64,000 nucleotides of DNA from Puccinellia tenuiflora. Taxonomy: Eukaryota; Streptophyta; Magnoliopsida; Poales; Poaceae. The stretch's first letter is position 1; each line of letters starts with the position of its first letter. Both the position numbers and the translations under genes were made by a program. Where the stretch lies: NCBI GenBank assembly GCA_012064385.1, contig QRDG01000062.1, positions 1,162,079 to 1,226,078 of the forward strand. Reading direction: 5' to 3'. The notes beneath the pieces are model-generated. The model saw only the letters and a program-made list of their open reading frames with translations, did not search any database and was not told the origin of the DNA. This document shows, one piece after another, positions 12,288 through 24,575 of the stretch.

Positions 12288-14089
12288 ACTGTGTTGCCTG
12301 TAGGTTCGAAACCCTAGGTGTGGATAGAAATAGGTTTTGATCTTAGGATAAAAATCTATTTTATTTAGTTTTCTTAAAGAGAAAAATATTTTTACCGATC
12401 TTTTTCTTGTACTCTCCTATACTATTCATATCTCAAAGCATCTTCCCTTATTTTAGATGACCCATATTGGTGGATACAACTTCGTTTGTACGAGAACAAA
12501 TAATAGAATCTCAAAAAGGTGGGACTCCATAATCACCAACCTAGTATTGTATACAACATGTTCGATTCAACAAGAAGCAATACATTGAAGGCTATTGAAG
12601 ATTTTGGAGAACAACACTCATGATTTCCTCAAGAAAGTTGAAGAGTACTTTGGAGCACTCAAGGAAGACATAGATGAGACCACCACTTTAGTTACTTTGT
12701 TAGAACAACGATAACGTGATAGTGTATTGATCATATCAGCTTAGATGATACGACAATACTAGGTTGTTTGTTTTTGTTTGAACCATGTTGCTTGATGTTT
12801 GCTAGATGTTGTTTGTAAGATGAATTGTCTTGATCTGTTGTGTATGCATGGGTAGGAATACTTCTCTTAGATATTTCTATCTCCACTCATCCATGCTAAA
12901 CCCAACCAGATGCATCACCAATATGCCAACTGAAGTGACTTACCTATTGGATTGCAACGACCGATAGCCACTCCATGAAAAGGTGCAACAAGTGATCCAA
13001 CAACTCAAGCATAGTATGGAAAGCCTACTGCACCAAGTAGAAGGATCAAAGAAGAAGCTATAGCTTGTGAACTATCTTTGTGTACGAGTTTACGTAACCC
13101 AATAGTTTTGAAGGGTCGATAGTTTAGTTAGGTTGTCTTGCAGATTGGAAACTTTCTGTCAGACTAGTGAGGTTGGCCGAGAGTTAGCTTGCGAGATTCT
13201 CCAAACCAAGTACAAGATAATGAATTGAGTCCGACGTGGAGTAGCTACCATGACGACTACTCATTTCATTCGCGTTGCTATGAGGAATGGTAAATCTGAG
13301 TGACATACCTATAAGAGAGATGACGTTGACAAGCCTGATCAGTAGGAGGATAAATATTATAACCCTATTGCAGGCAACTGTTGCCAAAATGTAAGTTATA
13401 CTGTGAGGATAAACCCCAGCCCTAGAGAAGAAGAAGCACTCTTGCAAATGGAAGTTTGGACCTACCATGAGAGTTCGTTAGAGATGGCGTAGTGTTACAT
13501 TGAAGAAAATCAACCATGAAGATGAAGTCTGTCAGGGACAAGGACAGTTTTTTGATGTTGTGAAGATACCCACTCATCTTGAATCTTCTAACTGACCCGA
13601 AGGGTGACCCTTCAGTATCGGAAGTAGTTCAACAACTCCATTATGTGGTCTACAGTTTCACCATGAAGGAAGTTCTATTCAAGACATCTAGAGGAGGATT
13701 ATGATTCAAAGTTATGCAACGGGACATCCACCTATTGAAAATGAAGCTTACACTATATGGATTTCAAAGTATCAACCAAGGATCCCAAGGTATTATTTAA
13801 GAATGAAAAGAATCATCAAATGCTTAAGAAGAGCTGGTACATGCTATATCTATGGAATAAAGATGTTGAAGCAAAACTCAAACAGTCGAAGATAAAAGTT
13901 GACCCAACAAAGATTCATGAATCGCCCGATGTGTGTTGTTGTTTGAAGTCAAGAATTCAAGACTGCCTACAAAAGTTTCTTTTAAAGGTGGTAGCCCACC
14001 CAGTTGTCCAAAACCCGGATAACCGAACCCATCTTTCTTTCTAGCCTCTCCGAATCTCGGGGACGAGATTCCTCTTAAGGGTGGTAGTA
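12288..14089 (+). mobile_element. Internal domain of element T, non-coding
   Basis: All frames are broken, with no gag, protease, reverse transcriptase or integrase motif. The last 60 bases hold the chromovirus-like 3' end (CTCGGGGACGAGATT, then the polypurine tract). This matches a derivative that retained only cis-acting ends. Confidence 0.65.
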
Positions 14090-14362
14090 TGTAACATCCC
14101 AAAATTTTGGAATGTTTTAAAAATCAAAAAAATTTAAAACTTTTGTTAATAATTAAATAAAGTCTCCAAAAATCAAGAAAAGCTTTTATAGAAGGTAGTT
14201 TTTGACATCTTCAAAGTTATATTTTAAATTAAATATTCCTTTTTCTTCAAATCTCAACTTTAATGTTTTGGAAATAAAATATTTAAATGATTTTCAAATA
14301 GTATTTTCCACTTTGGATATTTGGTTTTAAAATAAATAATATGGGGATATTATAACCCTAAA
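14090..14362 (+). repeat. 3' LTR remnant of element T
   Basis: TGTAACATCCCAAAATTTTGG through GGGGATATTATAACCCTAAA matches the first 270 bp of the 5' LTR with a few differences. It then switches abruptly to element F internal sequence, marking a deletion junction. Confidence 0.85.
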
Positions 14363-16679
14363 GTATTCAATGCAGGGATGTTCAATGATAGTTCACGAAG
14401 TGTAACATAAAATATAGTAATATGGACCACATGTATGCAATATGATAAGTAAGAACATCCTATATTGGTCATAGAGTGAAGATGAAAATCTGAATATAAA
14501 GGTGGACACTTTGGAAAAGATGTATAAATGAGTAGAGGTAAAACATGCATAAGTTTCATCTATCCTCCAAACTATTCTACTTAAGTTATTGATTGCAATG
14601 GTAATACTTGGTGTCAAGCTCTCATTCCCCTAACATAGCATCTTGAATGATTAAAGTTTAATGTGAAAGCAAATATGAGTAGTGGCCTTGATAAAGCAAA
14701 GGTTAGATGTCTCATGCCCCTTGAATACAAGTACCTACACCATGATTACTCAACTTGGGAAACAAAGCAAGTTTAAGTTATCTATCATTGTAAGTAAAAA
14801 TGGTAATATCAAGAGCCTCAACTGGGGTACCTCTTGTCCCATGATATGGATCAAGCCCACATCAAAACAACAAGACAAACAAACATAATGAACAACCTCA
14901 ACACCCTTTTTATTTACCACTTGATATAGCTTTTTATTGTAGGGTGTATCACAGAAAGTTCAAAATAGCATGTAAGTAAATTTCCACCATGAATGATGCA
15001 TGGCTTAGATTAGCAGCCCAGGTTTCTCTCTAACCATTTATACAAACTCATTTAAACTTACTCTATTTCCACATTATTTCACCATGATAGGCATCCATAA
15101 ACAAAAGTATATGATATCAACTAAATAAATGATTAAACATGTTGAAAGCTTTGCATGTGACAGCACATATGGGCTAACTCCCAACCTTAAACATTTATCA
15201 AGCCACTATCATCATAATATTAATCACAATGGTTCATGTTTATTAAATGCAAGTAAAGTGTGCATCAAGTTCGCGAGAGCTTTTTAACCAACTTTTCCCA
15301 TTACAATAAATAACATAATCATTTTCTGTTAGAGGTATAGATAACACAAATAACGTGATAAACATACTCGGAATAGCATAAAGCTAATAGGTAGATATGG
15401 TGGACTCACTGAAAAAACTTTGGTTGAAGGTGTTGGAAACAAGTTTTTACTTGTTGGAATTTTTGGGCTAGCAAAAGGGAGAAAGATGACCATCTAGATG
15501 CATGCATGAGTGTCCATAGAACTAACTAATTCATGTTAAACCAAGTAAGTTAACATTCAGCATCTAAACATGAATATAAGATAGCTCTTGATAAAACACT
15601 TGCAAATTGACACTCATTAAAAACATATGAATTATGCAACTATATGTAACTTTTTAAATCAACTCAAACACCCCTTTCCCAATCATTATAATAGCATCCA
15701 ACTAAATTCAACCCAAACTTCCAGTAGCTCTCTCATATAAAAATGATAGTGTGGTGGTCTCACAAAATAAAAATCAAAGCAAAAACAAACAAAAAGACGC
15801 TCCAAGTTTATGCGATAAAGTGTTTCAAATGAAAAACAGAAGTTAGACGTGTGCAAACCGAGAGTATGTTGGTTCAGTGGGGATGTTCTCCACATCCCCA
15901 AGCTTATGGTTTTCACCATTCTTGGATAACTCATGGTGCATCTCCTCCAATCCCTGTGAAAAAACTTCAAAACACTGTTTCTCCCATTTCTTTTCTATGG
16001 GGTGATATTAGTAGAGATAAACAAATAGGCTTCTTGCTGCATATAATCCATGGACTAAAATACATATGAATGTTCAGAAAGTTTATAGTGTTGTATGCTT
16101 ACTCATAAACTCAATTGGATCAAAAAGATTCAACTCGAAAGTTCAAACTATGCATAAAACAATATGGGACATAATCTGTCCAGAAAAATAGCAGCAGAAA
16201 AAGTATTTTTCTGTCCTACTTAAACTCGTCGAAACATTCTGAAAAAATTCAGGAATATAGAGGGTGAAAATTTGAAGTCACAGTAAAAATCTCAGTTTAT
16301 TTAGAGTTACATAATAAAAACTAAAAATAAAACCGTGCATAGACTTCGTGCAGGAATAAAATCTCCGAATAGAAATAGCAACATTTTCAAACCAAAATAG
16401 GTAAAACTTGGAACTTTATTAAAAATTCCAGAAACTAAACTAAAAACTAAGTCTCTTGTTACAGCAAGAGGACACAATAAAAACAACCGGGTTGCCTCTC
16501 GTAAAGCGCTTTCTTTATAGCCATATAGCTAGGCTTACTTACTTGGTATCAAGATGGTTGGAGTGAGGTGGCTTGGCATCCCCAAGCTTGAATTATTGTA
16601 CTTATTTGATATATGTAAGGTGAGCCCAGGTAGAATAGGAAATAAAAGCATAAAGAGCTCACCACAAGACATTAACCCA
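14363..16679 (-). mobile_element. Element F internal 3' region, non-coding
   Basis: AT-rich with no credible ORF. It carries minus-strand copies of the AAGCTTGGGGATG-type motif near 15893-15905 and 16577-16591, and a block beginning AAGCGCTTTCTTTATAGCC (16505) shared with elements C and D. The 3' LTR and polypurine tract that should close the element are missing on the left. Confidence 0.55.
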
Positions 16680-19257
16680 TTAACTTTTAAGTCTAACTCT
16701 TTTCCTATGCATTGGCATTTTATAAGAGAATAAATCAATAAAGCACAAAGTGACTAGCATAAGAAGGCAAAACAAGTGGGACTTCAAAAGTTTCAACATA
16801 AAGAGAGGAAACTTAATATTATTGAGATATTTAGAGAGATGTTTCCCTCTCTCATAATAAATTTCAGTAGCATCATAAGCAAATTCAACAATGTAACTAT
16901 CACATAAAGCATTCTTTTCATTCATCATCACAAAAGTATTATTACTCTCAACATAAGAAAAATTCTTCTCATTAGTAACAATGGGAGTAGGATCATCATA
17001 AAGAACTTGAACATGATAGACAAGTTGTATATTAGAGGAATGGTTTTGGTCAATCCCTCTATAATTATGACAAGTTTCATGAGGATGATTGTAATTATAG
17101 TCTATATCATAGTATTCTTCATAATAATTATCAAAGACTGGAGGCATAGTATCATCATAAGCAATGGAATAGTTATCTTCCCAAGTGTGTTCATTTGTAA
17201 ACATATCATCATTTTTACTAGAAGGAGAGGTTTCAAATATATAATCATCAGTAGCAAAAGGATTTTCAAACACCTCATCCCCAAGCTTAGAGCTTTCCAT
17301 ATCATCATTGGAGGGAACATGGATAGTACTAATAGTATAACAATTAATAACATCATCATTTTCAGAATTGGTACCAAAAAGATTTTCAATATCAAAATTA
17401 GTGTGCGTTTCCCAATCATTATCACTACTATAAGTAACAAGCATAGGATCATCATCGAATTCAGACTCATCAGCAGCAACTATAATAGGAGAAACATGCT
17501 TAGGGGAAGATATCGTTTCCTCTCTCCTTTACTCCTCCTCTTCTTCTTCTTTCCCTCCTCAGGAGGGAGAGGCTTGAAAGAGGCTTCTCCACATACCCTG
17601 GTTTATTGTCAGAAACAATAGAAGAAACTAGGGAGGATTCCTCCTTTTCATTAATAAGAGTAAAACAAACATTAGTCCTTTCATATTTTGGTAAAGCCAT
17701 TCCATATTTTATGATATCTTGTATGCAAGTGTTGTCATGGCAATTATTAACACAATAAAGATAACATCCATGCAACACGCTATTCATATCAAAAGCACTC
17801 ATATCTAATGAAGAAGTTTTTCTTGATAACTCTTCACACCCCAAAAATAATGTAAGTTCATCATGCTGATTAGGAGTGATCATGTTATCACAAAAGTCTC
17901 TCGCAATACTCATATTAGAACCTGAGCATTGGAATTTGAAATGACCCTCTTCATTGCAAAGTTCACAAATAAAAGGATAGAGGGCACAAACTTTTTCAGC
18001 AATATCACTTAGAGCTCTGTACCATGTTGTAGTTTTTTCATTCCTATGATGAATACAATATTCCTCTTCGATTTTATTCTTTTCACAAGGTCTAAGTGCT
18101 CCGCAAAATTAACATGCTTATAAGAAATAGTATTTTCAGAAGTTTGAGCATGTTTATTGCAATCATTAGTAACAATTTCATTTTCCATGCAAGTGTCTTT
18201 GAAAGGTTCATGATACAATTCCCAATTTTCTTTAGGAATATTAATATGAGAAGCAAAGGTTTTACAGCAATCAACAAAAATTTGAGAATCAAGACCAAAT
18301 TTAGCACTAAGCCCATGAAAATTAGCAGTTTCAGCGAAAGACTTAATGCAATCATACTCATAGTTTATACCTGATTCTTTACCTTTGTCGTTCTCCCAAT
18401 CTTCGGTATTGCGTTGAATTGTTTCAAGAAGATCCCATTTAGCTTCAACCTTCTTGCTTGTGAAAGAACCCTCTGAACAGGCATCTAGATAATCCTTGTA
18501 ATGACCTGAAAGCCTTGCATAAAAATTAGTAACAATTATTTCCTTAGGAAGCTCATGGTTAGGACATTTGAGTATTAATGTTTTCAGTCTTCCCCAAGCT
18601 TGAGCAATGCTTTCTCCCTCATGAGGATAAAAATTGAAAATGTAACTCCTAGCTAGATGCACTTCATGAAGAGGATTAAATTTCGAGTAAAAGAGAGATT
18701 CAAGCTATTTCCAATTCGAAGGACGATCATCCAGCATCCTATACCACTCCTTTGCTTTGTCCTTAAGTGAAAATGGAAATAATTTCCTCATGACATCTTC
18801 TCTTGATAAACCTGCAACCTTAAACAACTCACAAAGTTCTGTAAGTTTCAACAAGTGATCATGTGGATGGACTTTTCCATCCCCTGCATAACGTTCATCC
18901 ATAACCATTTCAACAATTTCCATAGATATTTCAAAAGGAATACTTTCAGTAGGTGGATTTAGAACATCAGAAGCATCATTAGAATTATCACATATGGGAG
19001 ACAAAATATTATCAGAGCAGATTTTTTTCTCCAAAGCTGGGGAACTAAAAAGATCATTTTCATATAAACTAGCTTCCCCAAGCTTAGACTTTTCCATAGC
19101 ATTAGGAATAATGGTGTTCAAAGAATTCATGCTAATAGCATTGCCATCACTATTATGCAAACAAACTCCCATTGGTTTAATTATCTCTTCAAAAGCATCA
19201 TGTCCTAATTCAATATAAAGTTCATAAAGATCTCTGATTTTTTTTGTTGTTTTCCAT
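16680..19257 (-). pseudogene. Gag-zinc-knuckle-accessory polyprotein of element F, broken
   Basis: Reading minus from an ATG at 19257 (MENN...), a one-base frameshift early on is followed by an acidic N-terminal part, then gag. Gag has GDGKVHPHDHL, a nonsense codon near 18702-18704, and in the same frame GESIAQAWGRLKTLIL and NFYARLSGHYKDYLDA. A CX2CX4HX4C zinc knuckle, CELCNEEGHFKFQC, lies at 17926-17967. After another frameshift near 17520-17560 an acidic region leads to a C-terminal part (16680 to about 16950) with CDSYIVEFAYDATEIYYERGK, a hydrophobic stretch and the tail YKMPMHRKRVRLKS. The same ends occur in elements C and G. No protease or polymerase domain follows. Gag packages RNA; the role of the C-terminal part is unknown. 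At least three lesions make it non-functional as it stands. Confidence 0.75.
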
Positions 19258-19371
19258 TTTCTATTTTTTTTGGGTTTTTGATAAATGCAAAACTGAAAGT
19301 AAAACTAGACTAAATGCAAAACTGAAAATAAATATCTAGTGCAAACAAGAATAGAAACTTAAGCGCTACGC

Positions 19372-19389
19372 TCCCCGGCAACGGCGCCA
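19372..19389 (-). other. Primer-binding site of element F (tRNA-Asp)
   Basis: TCCCCGGCAACGGCGCCA on the plus strand, read as TGGCGCCGTTGCCGGGGA on the minus strand, lies 10 bases inside the 5' LTR. Confidence 0.9.
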
Positions 19390-19399
19390 GAAAAGTACT

Positions 19400-20767
19400 T
19401 GATAACCCCCAAGAGCAGGGGATCACTGTAGCACCTCTCAATGTGGAAGAAGGGTATCGATCCGCAGGAGCAAGAAGGAAAAGTTATCTATTCCATACAA
19501 CTAAAGTGTCACAAGTTTTAGTTGATTATGCACTAAACAAGTTTAAAGAACAAGATGGTGATTTAATGGATGGAAGTTTAATGTAACAAAACAAGAATGT
19601 GAAAGTGTCCCAATCCTCTTCAATGCAAGAGGACAAGACAAAGGTGTAAACGGTGCTTGGAAATAAGGCCTAGGGATCATACTTTCACTAGTGGACACTC
19701 TCAGCAATAATAATATAATTGAATACATAGATATTTCCTCTTCACTATGCTACCCCGAACTATCCTCTGGTTGGATAACGAACACCAATCCAATGTGTAG
19801 GGCTATAAAAAGCACACCTTAAAGTTCGTATTCCACATCTATGGACACTTCATGCGGTCACTATCCGCATCCAAAGATAGTACTAACAAACACCACAATA
19901 TCATAGAGACATCCAACACAAATAATAACTCATGATAAGTATTCATGTAATATTTAGCCTAAGAGCCACACACGGTGCACACACTGTCAACTTCACACCA
20001 TGGGACAAAGGTGACTCCGGAAATCACATCAATAAAACCACTTGAGTAGCATAATTCATAAGATGATGAAGAGTAACATCTATGGATTCAACTAGATTAC
20101 AAAGCTCATGATCACATAAAGATCACACCATGGGAGAGAGAGATAAACCACATAGCTACCGGCATGAGCCCTCAGCCCCGAGGGAGACTACTCCCCCTTC
20201 ATCATGGAGATGGTGGAGATGTCGTTGGGGGAGATGGAGACCACCCCGGCAGCGCTCCGCCGGAGTTTTCCCCCTCCAATCTGCAGCTTCTGATCTCCGT
20301 TTCGGTGTTTCTCTGTTTGCGGCCGCCCCCTCTGGAAAACGTCGGGGGACTATTTTTATAGTCGGTTTTAGGTCACGAGGAAGTTTCGGGAAGAAGGATC
20401 AATGCAAACGGAGCCACGAGGCCCAAAAGAGGTGGGCCCACGCGGCCCCTGTACCTGGCCGCGTGGGGCACCCTCTTTCGTCCCTCCGGCCTTCGTTTGC
20501 TTGCTTCCTTCGCTTCGAGGTCTTCCTCCTTCCAAAATAATGATCCCCGTAAATTTGCAGCTCATTATGACGTCGTTAAGGCCTGAAATAAATAAGGAAA
20601 GAAATAGGGTTTTTCTGCCTACGCAGGATTAGTTCCATAAAAAGGGGAAATCATTATTAATTACCAAAAATCATTAAATAACAGTAATATACCCCTTATA
20701 TGATGCAAATATGAATGGAATACAAGTATTATAGTGCAAAGTTCATGTATGCATTTTACATGCATCA
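19400..20767 (-). repeat. 5' LTR of element F (minus)
   Basis: TGATAACCCCCAAG to ATGCATCA, 1368 bp. Same family as the element G LTR at 22457-23844 in the opposite orientation (minus-strand start TGATGCATGTAAAATGCAT in both). It contains a GC-rich inverted repeat (GGGCCCACGCGGCC...GGCCGCGTGGGGC, about 20432-20473) and a TATA-like CTATAAAAATAG (20350-20361) on the minus strand. Confidence 0.85.
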
Positions 20768-21832
20768 AATGCATATAACTAGGCATGGTAAAGTGATCTC
20801 TCGCTTGCCCCTTTTGTGGGGCAAAACATAAATGCCGGGCACCTCTTGAGACATTAAACGATGACTAGATGTAAAGTTATCAGTATTGAGAAGTATCTCA
20901 AGCATGCTCCAATCATTAAATTTTTGGGAGAAAGCACATTATACTCAGAATGACAGCAATGCTCTATAAGATGGTGCTCAAAGAAGGATGACGACTCAAC
21001 ATAAATATATAAAAGAAAGGCCCTTCATAGAGGGAAGCAGGGATTAATCATGTGCTAGAGCTTTTTATTTTTATAAGTAGAAGTAAAACAGTTTTGAGAG
21101 ATGCATGCTTTCGTCAACGATTTCACAACAGAGAGGCTATCTAGTCCCTCATAACAAGCAAGGCTTTTAGACTTGTGAGAGCAGGTGGTTTTTTAGAGGA
21201 GCGAGTATACTCCTCTTTCTCCTTGGTTTCACCACTATCCAATGTTTGAGCTGATTTCTCAGATTTTGCATTGCGCGGAGGAGAATGGTGAGTTATATTT
21301 ATATTTTGCTTAAGCTGCTCTCGGGTTGATTCAAGTGAAGACGTAATCCATCAACACCGGGTGAAAAGAGGGGAAATAACCTTGCTTGTCACAAGTTATA
21401 TCTAGCCCTCTACTGCTTCCTCATGAGCTAAAACAGAGACATAAAAAGAAGCATTTTTTTGAATGATTTAAAGGTAGCACATAACAAATTTACTCGGAAT
21501 GGCGGTGAAATATATACCATATGTAGGAAGATATAGTGGACTCAAATGGAATACTTTGGCTAAAGGAAAATGGATGCACGGATGGACAATTACACCCAGT
21601 GCAAATGGAGGCTAGCAAAAGACTCGGGAGCGACCGATCAAGAGCACTACTGTCATAATCATGCTTTGCGACAAAATCAATCAATGAATAAAGAATAAGA
21701 GTGAAACTACAATTCTAAGCACAATAAACCGTCAAGGCTTAACAGACTTTATTTTTAGTATTTTACATGTGTGAACATGTGCCAAGTCAATCCAAATAAA
21801 TCTTTTGGAGGAGGATTGATGTTTACTACACA
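20768..21832 (-). mobile_element. Internal fragment of a minus-strand Gypsy element, possibly the rest of B
   Basis: Shares long stretches with the element C internal region at about 42180-42800: AGAGCTTTTT, TAGACTTGTGAGAGCAG, GGAGGAGAATGGTGAGTT, ACACCGGGTGAAAAG. It is non-coding. It could be the continuation of element B across the Cassandra and F insertions, but the junctions do not prove that. Confidence 0.5.
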
Positions 21833-22456
21833 CTTCTATTCTGTAGACTTGTTGGGCCTCCAAGCACAGAGGTTTGTAGGACAACGGCAAATTTCCCTTA
21901 AGTGAGTAACCCAAGGTTTATCGAATCCATGGGAGGTAGAGGTCAAAGATATCCCTCTCAAGCAACCCTGCAATTAAGATACAAGAAGTCTCTTGTGTCC
22001 CCAACACACCTAATACAGTTGTCAGTTGTATAGGTGCACTAGTTCGGCGAAGAGATGGTAAAATGCAAGTGATATGGATGGTAAAAGGTGATTTTGTAAT
22101 TCTGTAATAAAAATGGCAGCAAGCAAACTAGTGACAAAAGTGACTAAAAAACGGTGTATCAATGCTTGGAAACAAGGCCTAGGCTTCATACTTTCACTAG
22201 TGACAACTCTCAACATCATTAACATAATTAAACACATGATAGTTCCCACAAAAATACATGAGTGGTAGACGTTACTCGGAGATCATTCTTTTGTGGATCA
22301 AATAGGATGAGAATTGCGTAGGGCTACGAAAAGCACACCTTAAAGTTCGTATTCCACATCTATGGACACTTCATGCTGTCACTATCTGCATCCAAAGATA
22401 GTACTAACAAACACCACAACCTATTTCTTGAATAGTCTCTTTCTTCAATACCACAA
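21833..22456 (-). repeat. Partial Gypsy LTR (minus), cut by element G
   Basis: Starts around TGTAGACTTGTTGGGCCTCC and contains the ACTTTCACTAGTG...ACTCTCA block and the TAAAGTTCGTATTCCACATC block also seen in the element F LTR. It ends at ACCACAA just before the TGATGCATG start of element G. The rest of the LTR is not present beyond that point. Confidence 0.55.
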
Positions 22457-23844
22457 TGATGCATGTAAAATGCATACATAAACTTTGCACTATAATACTT
22501 GTATTCCATTCATATTTGCATCATATAAGGGGTATATTACTGTTATTTAATGATTTTTGGTAATTAATAATGATTTCCCCTATTTATGGAATTAATCCTG
22601 CGCAGGCAGAAAAACCCTATTTCTTTCCTTATTTATTTCAGGGCCTTAACGACGTCATAATGAGCTGCAAATTTACGGGGATCATTTTTTTGGAAGGAGG
22701 AAGACCTCAGAGCGAAGGAAGCAAGCAAACGGAGGCCGGAGGGCCAAAAGAGGGTGCCCCACGCGGCCCCTGTACCTGGCCGTGTGGGCCCACCTCTTTT
22801 GGGCCTCGTGGCTCCGTTTGCGTCGATCCTTCTTCCTGAAGCTTCCTCGTGACCTAAAAACTCCTATATAAAGAGCCCCCCGAGGAGTTTCGCGGGGAGG
22901 CGGCGGAGAAACACAAAACCAGAAACAGAGAGACAGAAGGCTGCCGCCGGAGAATATCGGAGGGGGGAAACGCCGTCGGAATCCACCTCCGTAGGGCTCC
23001 ACCCCCTCCGGCGTGTTCATCATCAACTTCTATAGCAAGATCATCTCATCTCTCCACTGTAAACTCTTGGCAAACATGATGTATGATGCAATATACTTTT
23101 CCCTTGATCTATTGTGTCTCTCCATCTATGTTTGAGAAGTGATTTGTTCATGGCATTAGTGAAATAGTTCGTTGATTGGTTGCATACAAGTTTTGTTATC
23201 TTTTATGATTGTCTTGATGTACAATGTATGAGTGCACGCATATGTTGGGGAATGCATGTAAGGTGATCACCGGTAAGGTAATGGAGTGAGGGAGACTTGG
23301 GAGGACAAGTAAACCCGAGATCTAATCATGAAGTTACTCTATTGGGGGATATATGGGGGACCCCAGAACTTAAGGCTATGGTGGGACAATTATGTCTTAA
23401 TAATTCTTGTGCTGCACATAAGAGTTGTGTAATTTGCTCATTTACTTGGCTACACCTATTTATGGCTACCCCCTAGAAGAAACAATTAAGACTAAAACAT
23501 GTGCTTCACTAATTGTGACAACCACACGAATGAAATAACAATTGCCAGAACATTTGCTCCCTTGAGATATTTGCTACTTGAGATCCTTGCTACTTGCTAC
23601 TTTAAGAAACTTGCATTAGAAAACTTGCTCTTAGAAACTTGTTGCTAGATAAACCTACTCCACATCACTTGCTTCCATTAGTTAGTTCCTTTCATACTCA
23701 AATTTATTGCTTTGCATAAAAGGCCATATAAGAGGGTTATAGGGGTTTAGAGAATAGATAGTTTACCTTCAGCTCCTCGTGGGTTCGACACTCAAATACT
23801 TATCGAATTGTGCTACAGTGATTCCTTGCTCTTGGGGATTATCA
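22457..23844 (+). repeat. 5' LTR of element G
   Basis: TGATGCATGTAAAATGCAT to GGGGATTATCA, 1388 bp, homologous in inverted orientation to the element F LTR at 19400-20767. A GC-rich inverted repeat lies at 22753-22793 and a TATA box TATATAAA at 22865-22872, so transcription would start near 22900. Confidence 0.85.
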
Positions 23845-23854
23845 AGTACTTTTC

Positions 23855-23872
23855 TGGCGCCGTTGCCGGGGA
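23855..23872 (+). other. Primer-binding site of element G (tRNA-Asp)
   Basis: TGGCGCCGTTGCCGGGGA, 10 bases after the LTR end. Confidence 0.9.
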
Positions 23873-23945
23873 GCGTTGTGCTAAAATTTTATTCTTGTTT
23901 GCATTGCATACTAACATATATTTCAAAACACAAAAAAATTATAAA

Positions 23946-24575
23946 ATGGAAAACAACCAAACAATTATAGAACTGTATAATATCTATCTTGAGTTAGGAC
24001 ATGAAGTGTTTGAGGAGAAAATTAAATTTTATTTGCATAACAATCATGTTTGTGGTAGTACTAATTCTTTGAACACCTTTATTGCTAATGCTAAGGAAAA
24101 CCTTAAGCTTGGGGAAGTTTGTTTTGATGAATATGATATTTTTAGTCCCCCTAGTTTGGAAGAGAAAATTTATTTTGATGATACTATGTCTCCCATTTAT
24201 GATGATTACAATGATGAATATGATATTTTCAGTCCACCTACTAGTGAGGATGAAAGTGATTTGATTGAGTTTGATGATCCATTATGCTCATTAGATGATA
24301 AGTCTTTATATGGTGATTCTATTCAAAACTATGTGATTATGTTTAACTTTAATGCTTGCAACTATTATGAGAGAGGAAGAGATAAGAATACCCTTTATGT
24401 ATCTATGTTATTTAAAATGCAAGCTATTGATTATTATATGCATTGGTTACCTCAAGTTTGCTGTTATTTATTCATATATAAAACTCCAGTGCATAGGAAG
24501 AGAGTTAGACTTAAAAGTAAATTGTTTAATATTATGTGGTGTGTTCCTTATGCTTTAATGTCCTATTCAGTTTGA
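23946..24575 (+). CDS. Gag-less accessory protein of element G (N- and C-terminal modules fused)
   Basis: The 209-residue ORF starts at the first ATG after the primer site. Its beginning (MENNQTIIELYNIYLELGHE) and the KLGEVCFDEYDIFSPPSLEE region match the N-terminal part of element F. Its end (NYYERGR...YKTPVHRKRVRLKS) matches the C-terminal module of elements F and C. The whole gag core and zinc knuckle that lie between these parts in F are missing, so it looks like an internal deletion that kept the frame. The conserved tail is extended by about 20 residues because the stop codon found after RLKS in C and F is changed here. It is very acidic (many D and E) with a basic tail. The function is unknown and it is probably not translated to a useful product today. 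I am sure of the homology, not of expression. Confidence 0.6.
   Translation: MENNQTIIELYNIYLELGHEVFEEKIKFYLHNNHVCGSTNSLNTFIANAKENLKLGEVCFDEYDIFSPPSLEEKIYFDDTMSPIYDDYNDEYDIFSPPTSEDESDLIEFDDPLCSLDDKSLYGDSIQNYVIMFNFNACNYYERGRDKNTLYVSMLFKMQAIDYYMHWLPQVCCYLFIYKTPVHRKRVRLKSKLFNIMWCVPYALMSYSV

Larger units (their letters stand above)
8639..14362 (+). mobile_element. Long-LTR non-coding retroelement T (LARD-like, Gypsy/chromovirus-type ends)
   Basis: A 3635-bp LTR (8639-12273, TGTAACATCC...CGCTACA) is followed by the initiator-Met primer site TGGTATCAGAGC (12276-12287). About 1.8 kb of non-coding internal sequence comes next, then a polypurine-like TTAAGGGTGGTAG (14075-14087) and the first 273 bp of a 3' LTR (from 14090), which breaks off near 14362. 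The CTCGGGGACGAGATT...TTAAGGGTGGTAG end is typical of Tekay-type Gypsy elements. Long LTRs with a short non-coding core fit a large retrotransposon derivative. Confidence 0.8.
7961..20767 (-). mobile_element. Non-autonomous Gypsy element F (minus), with nested element T
   Basis: Both ends show LTRs starting TGATAACCCCCAAGAGCAGG on the plus strand: the 3' LTR part at 7961-8638 and the full 5' LTR at 19400-20767. The tRNA-Asp site is next to the 5' LTR. The flanks ATTGC (7956-7960) and AATGC (20768-20772) match at four of five bases, consistent with a decayed target duplication. The rest of the 3' LTR beyond 8638 is missing after element T, so a deletion accompanied or followed that insertion. 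There is no reverse transcriptase, RNase H or integrase. Confidence 0.75.

Noticed and set aside
17007..17621. 204-codon plus-strand ORF rich in Ile, and the Leu/Ile-rich minus ORFs at 17102-17479 and 18092-18361
   Set aside because: They are shadows of the acidic, Asn/Asp-rich element F reading frame in other frames.
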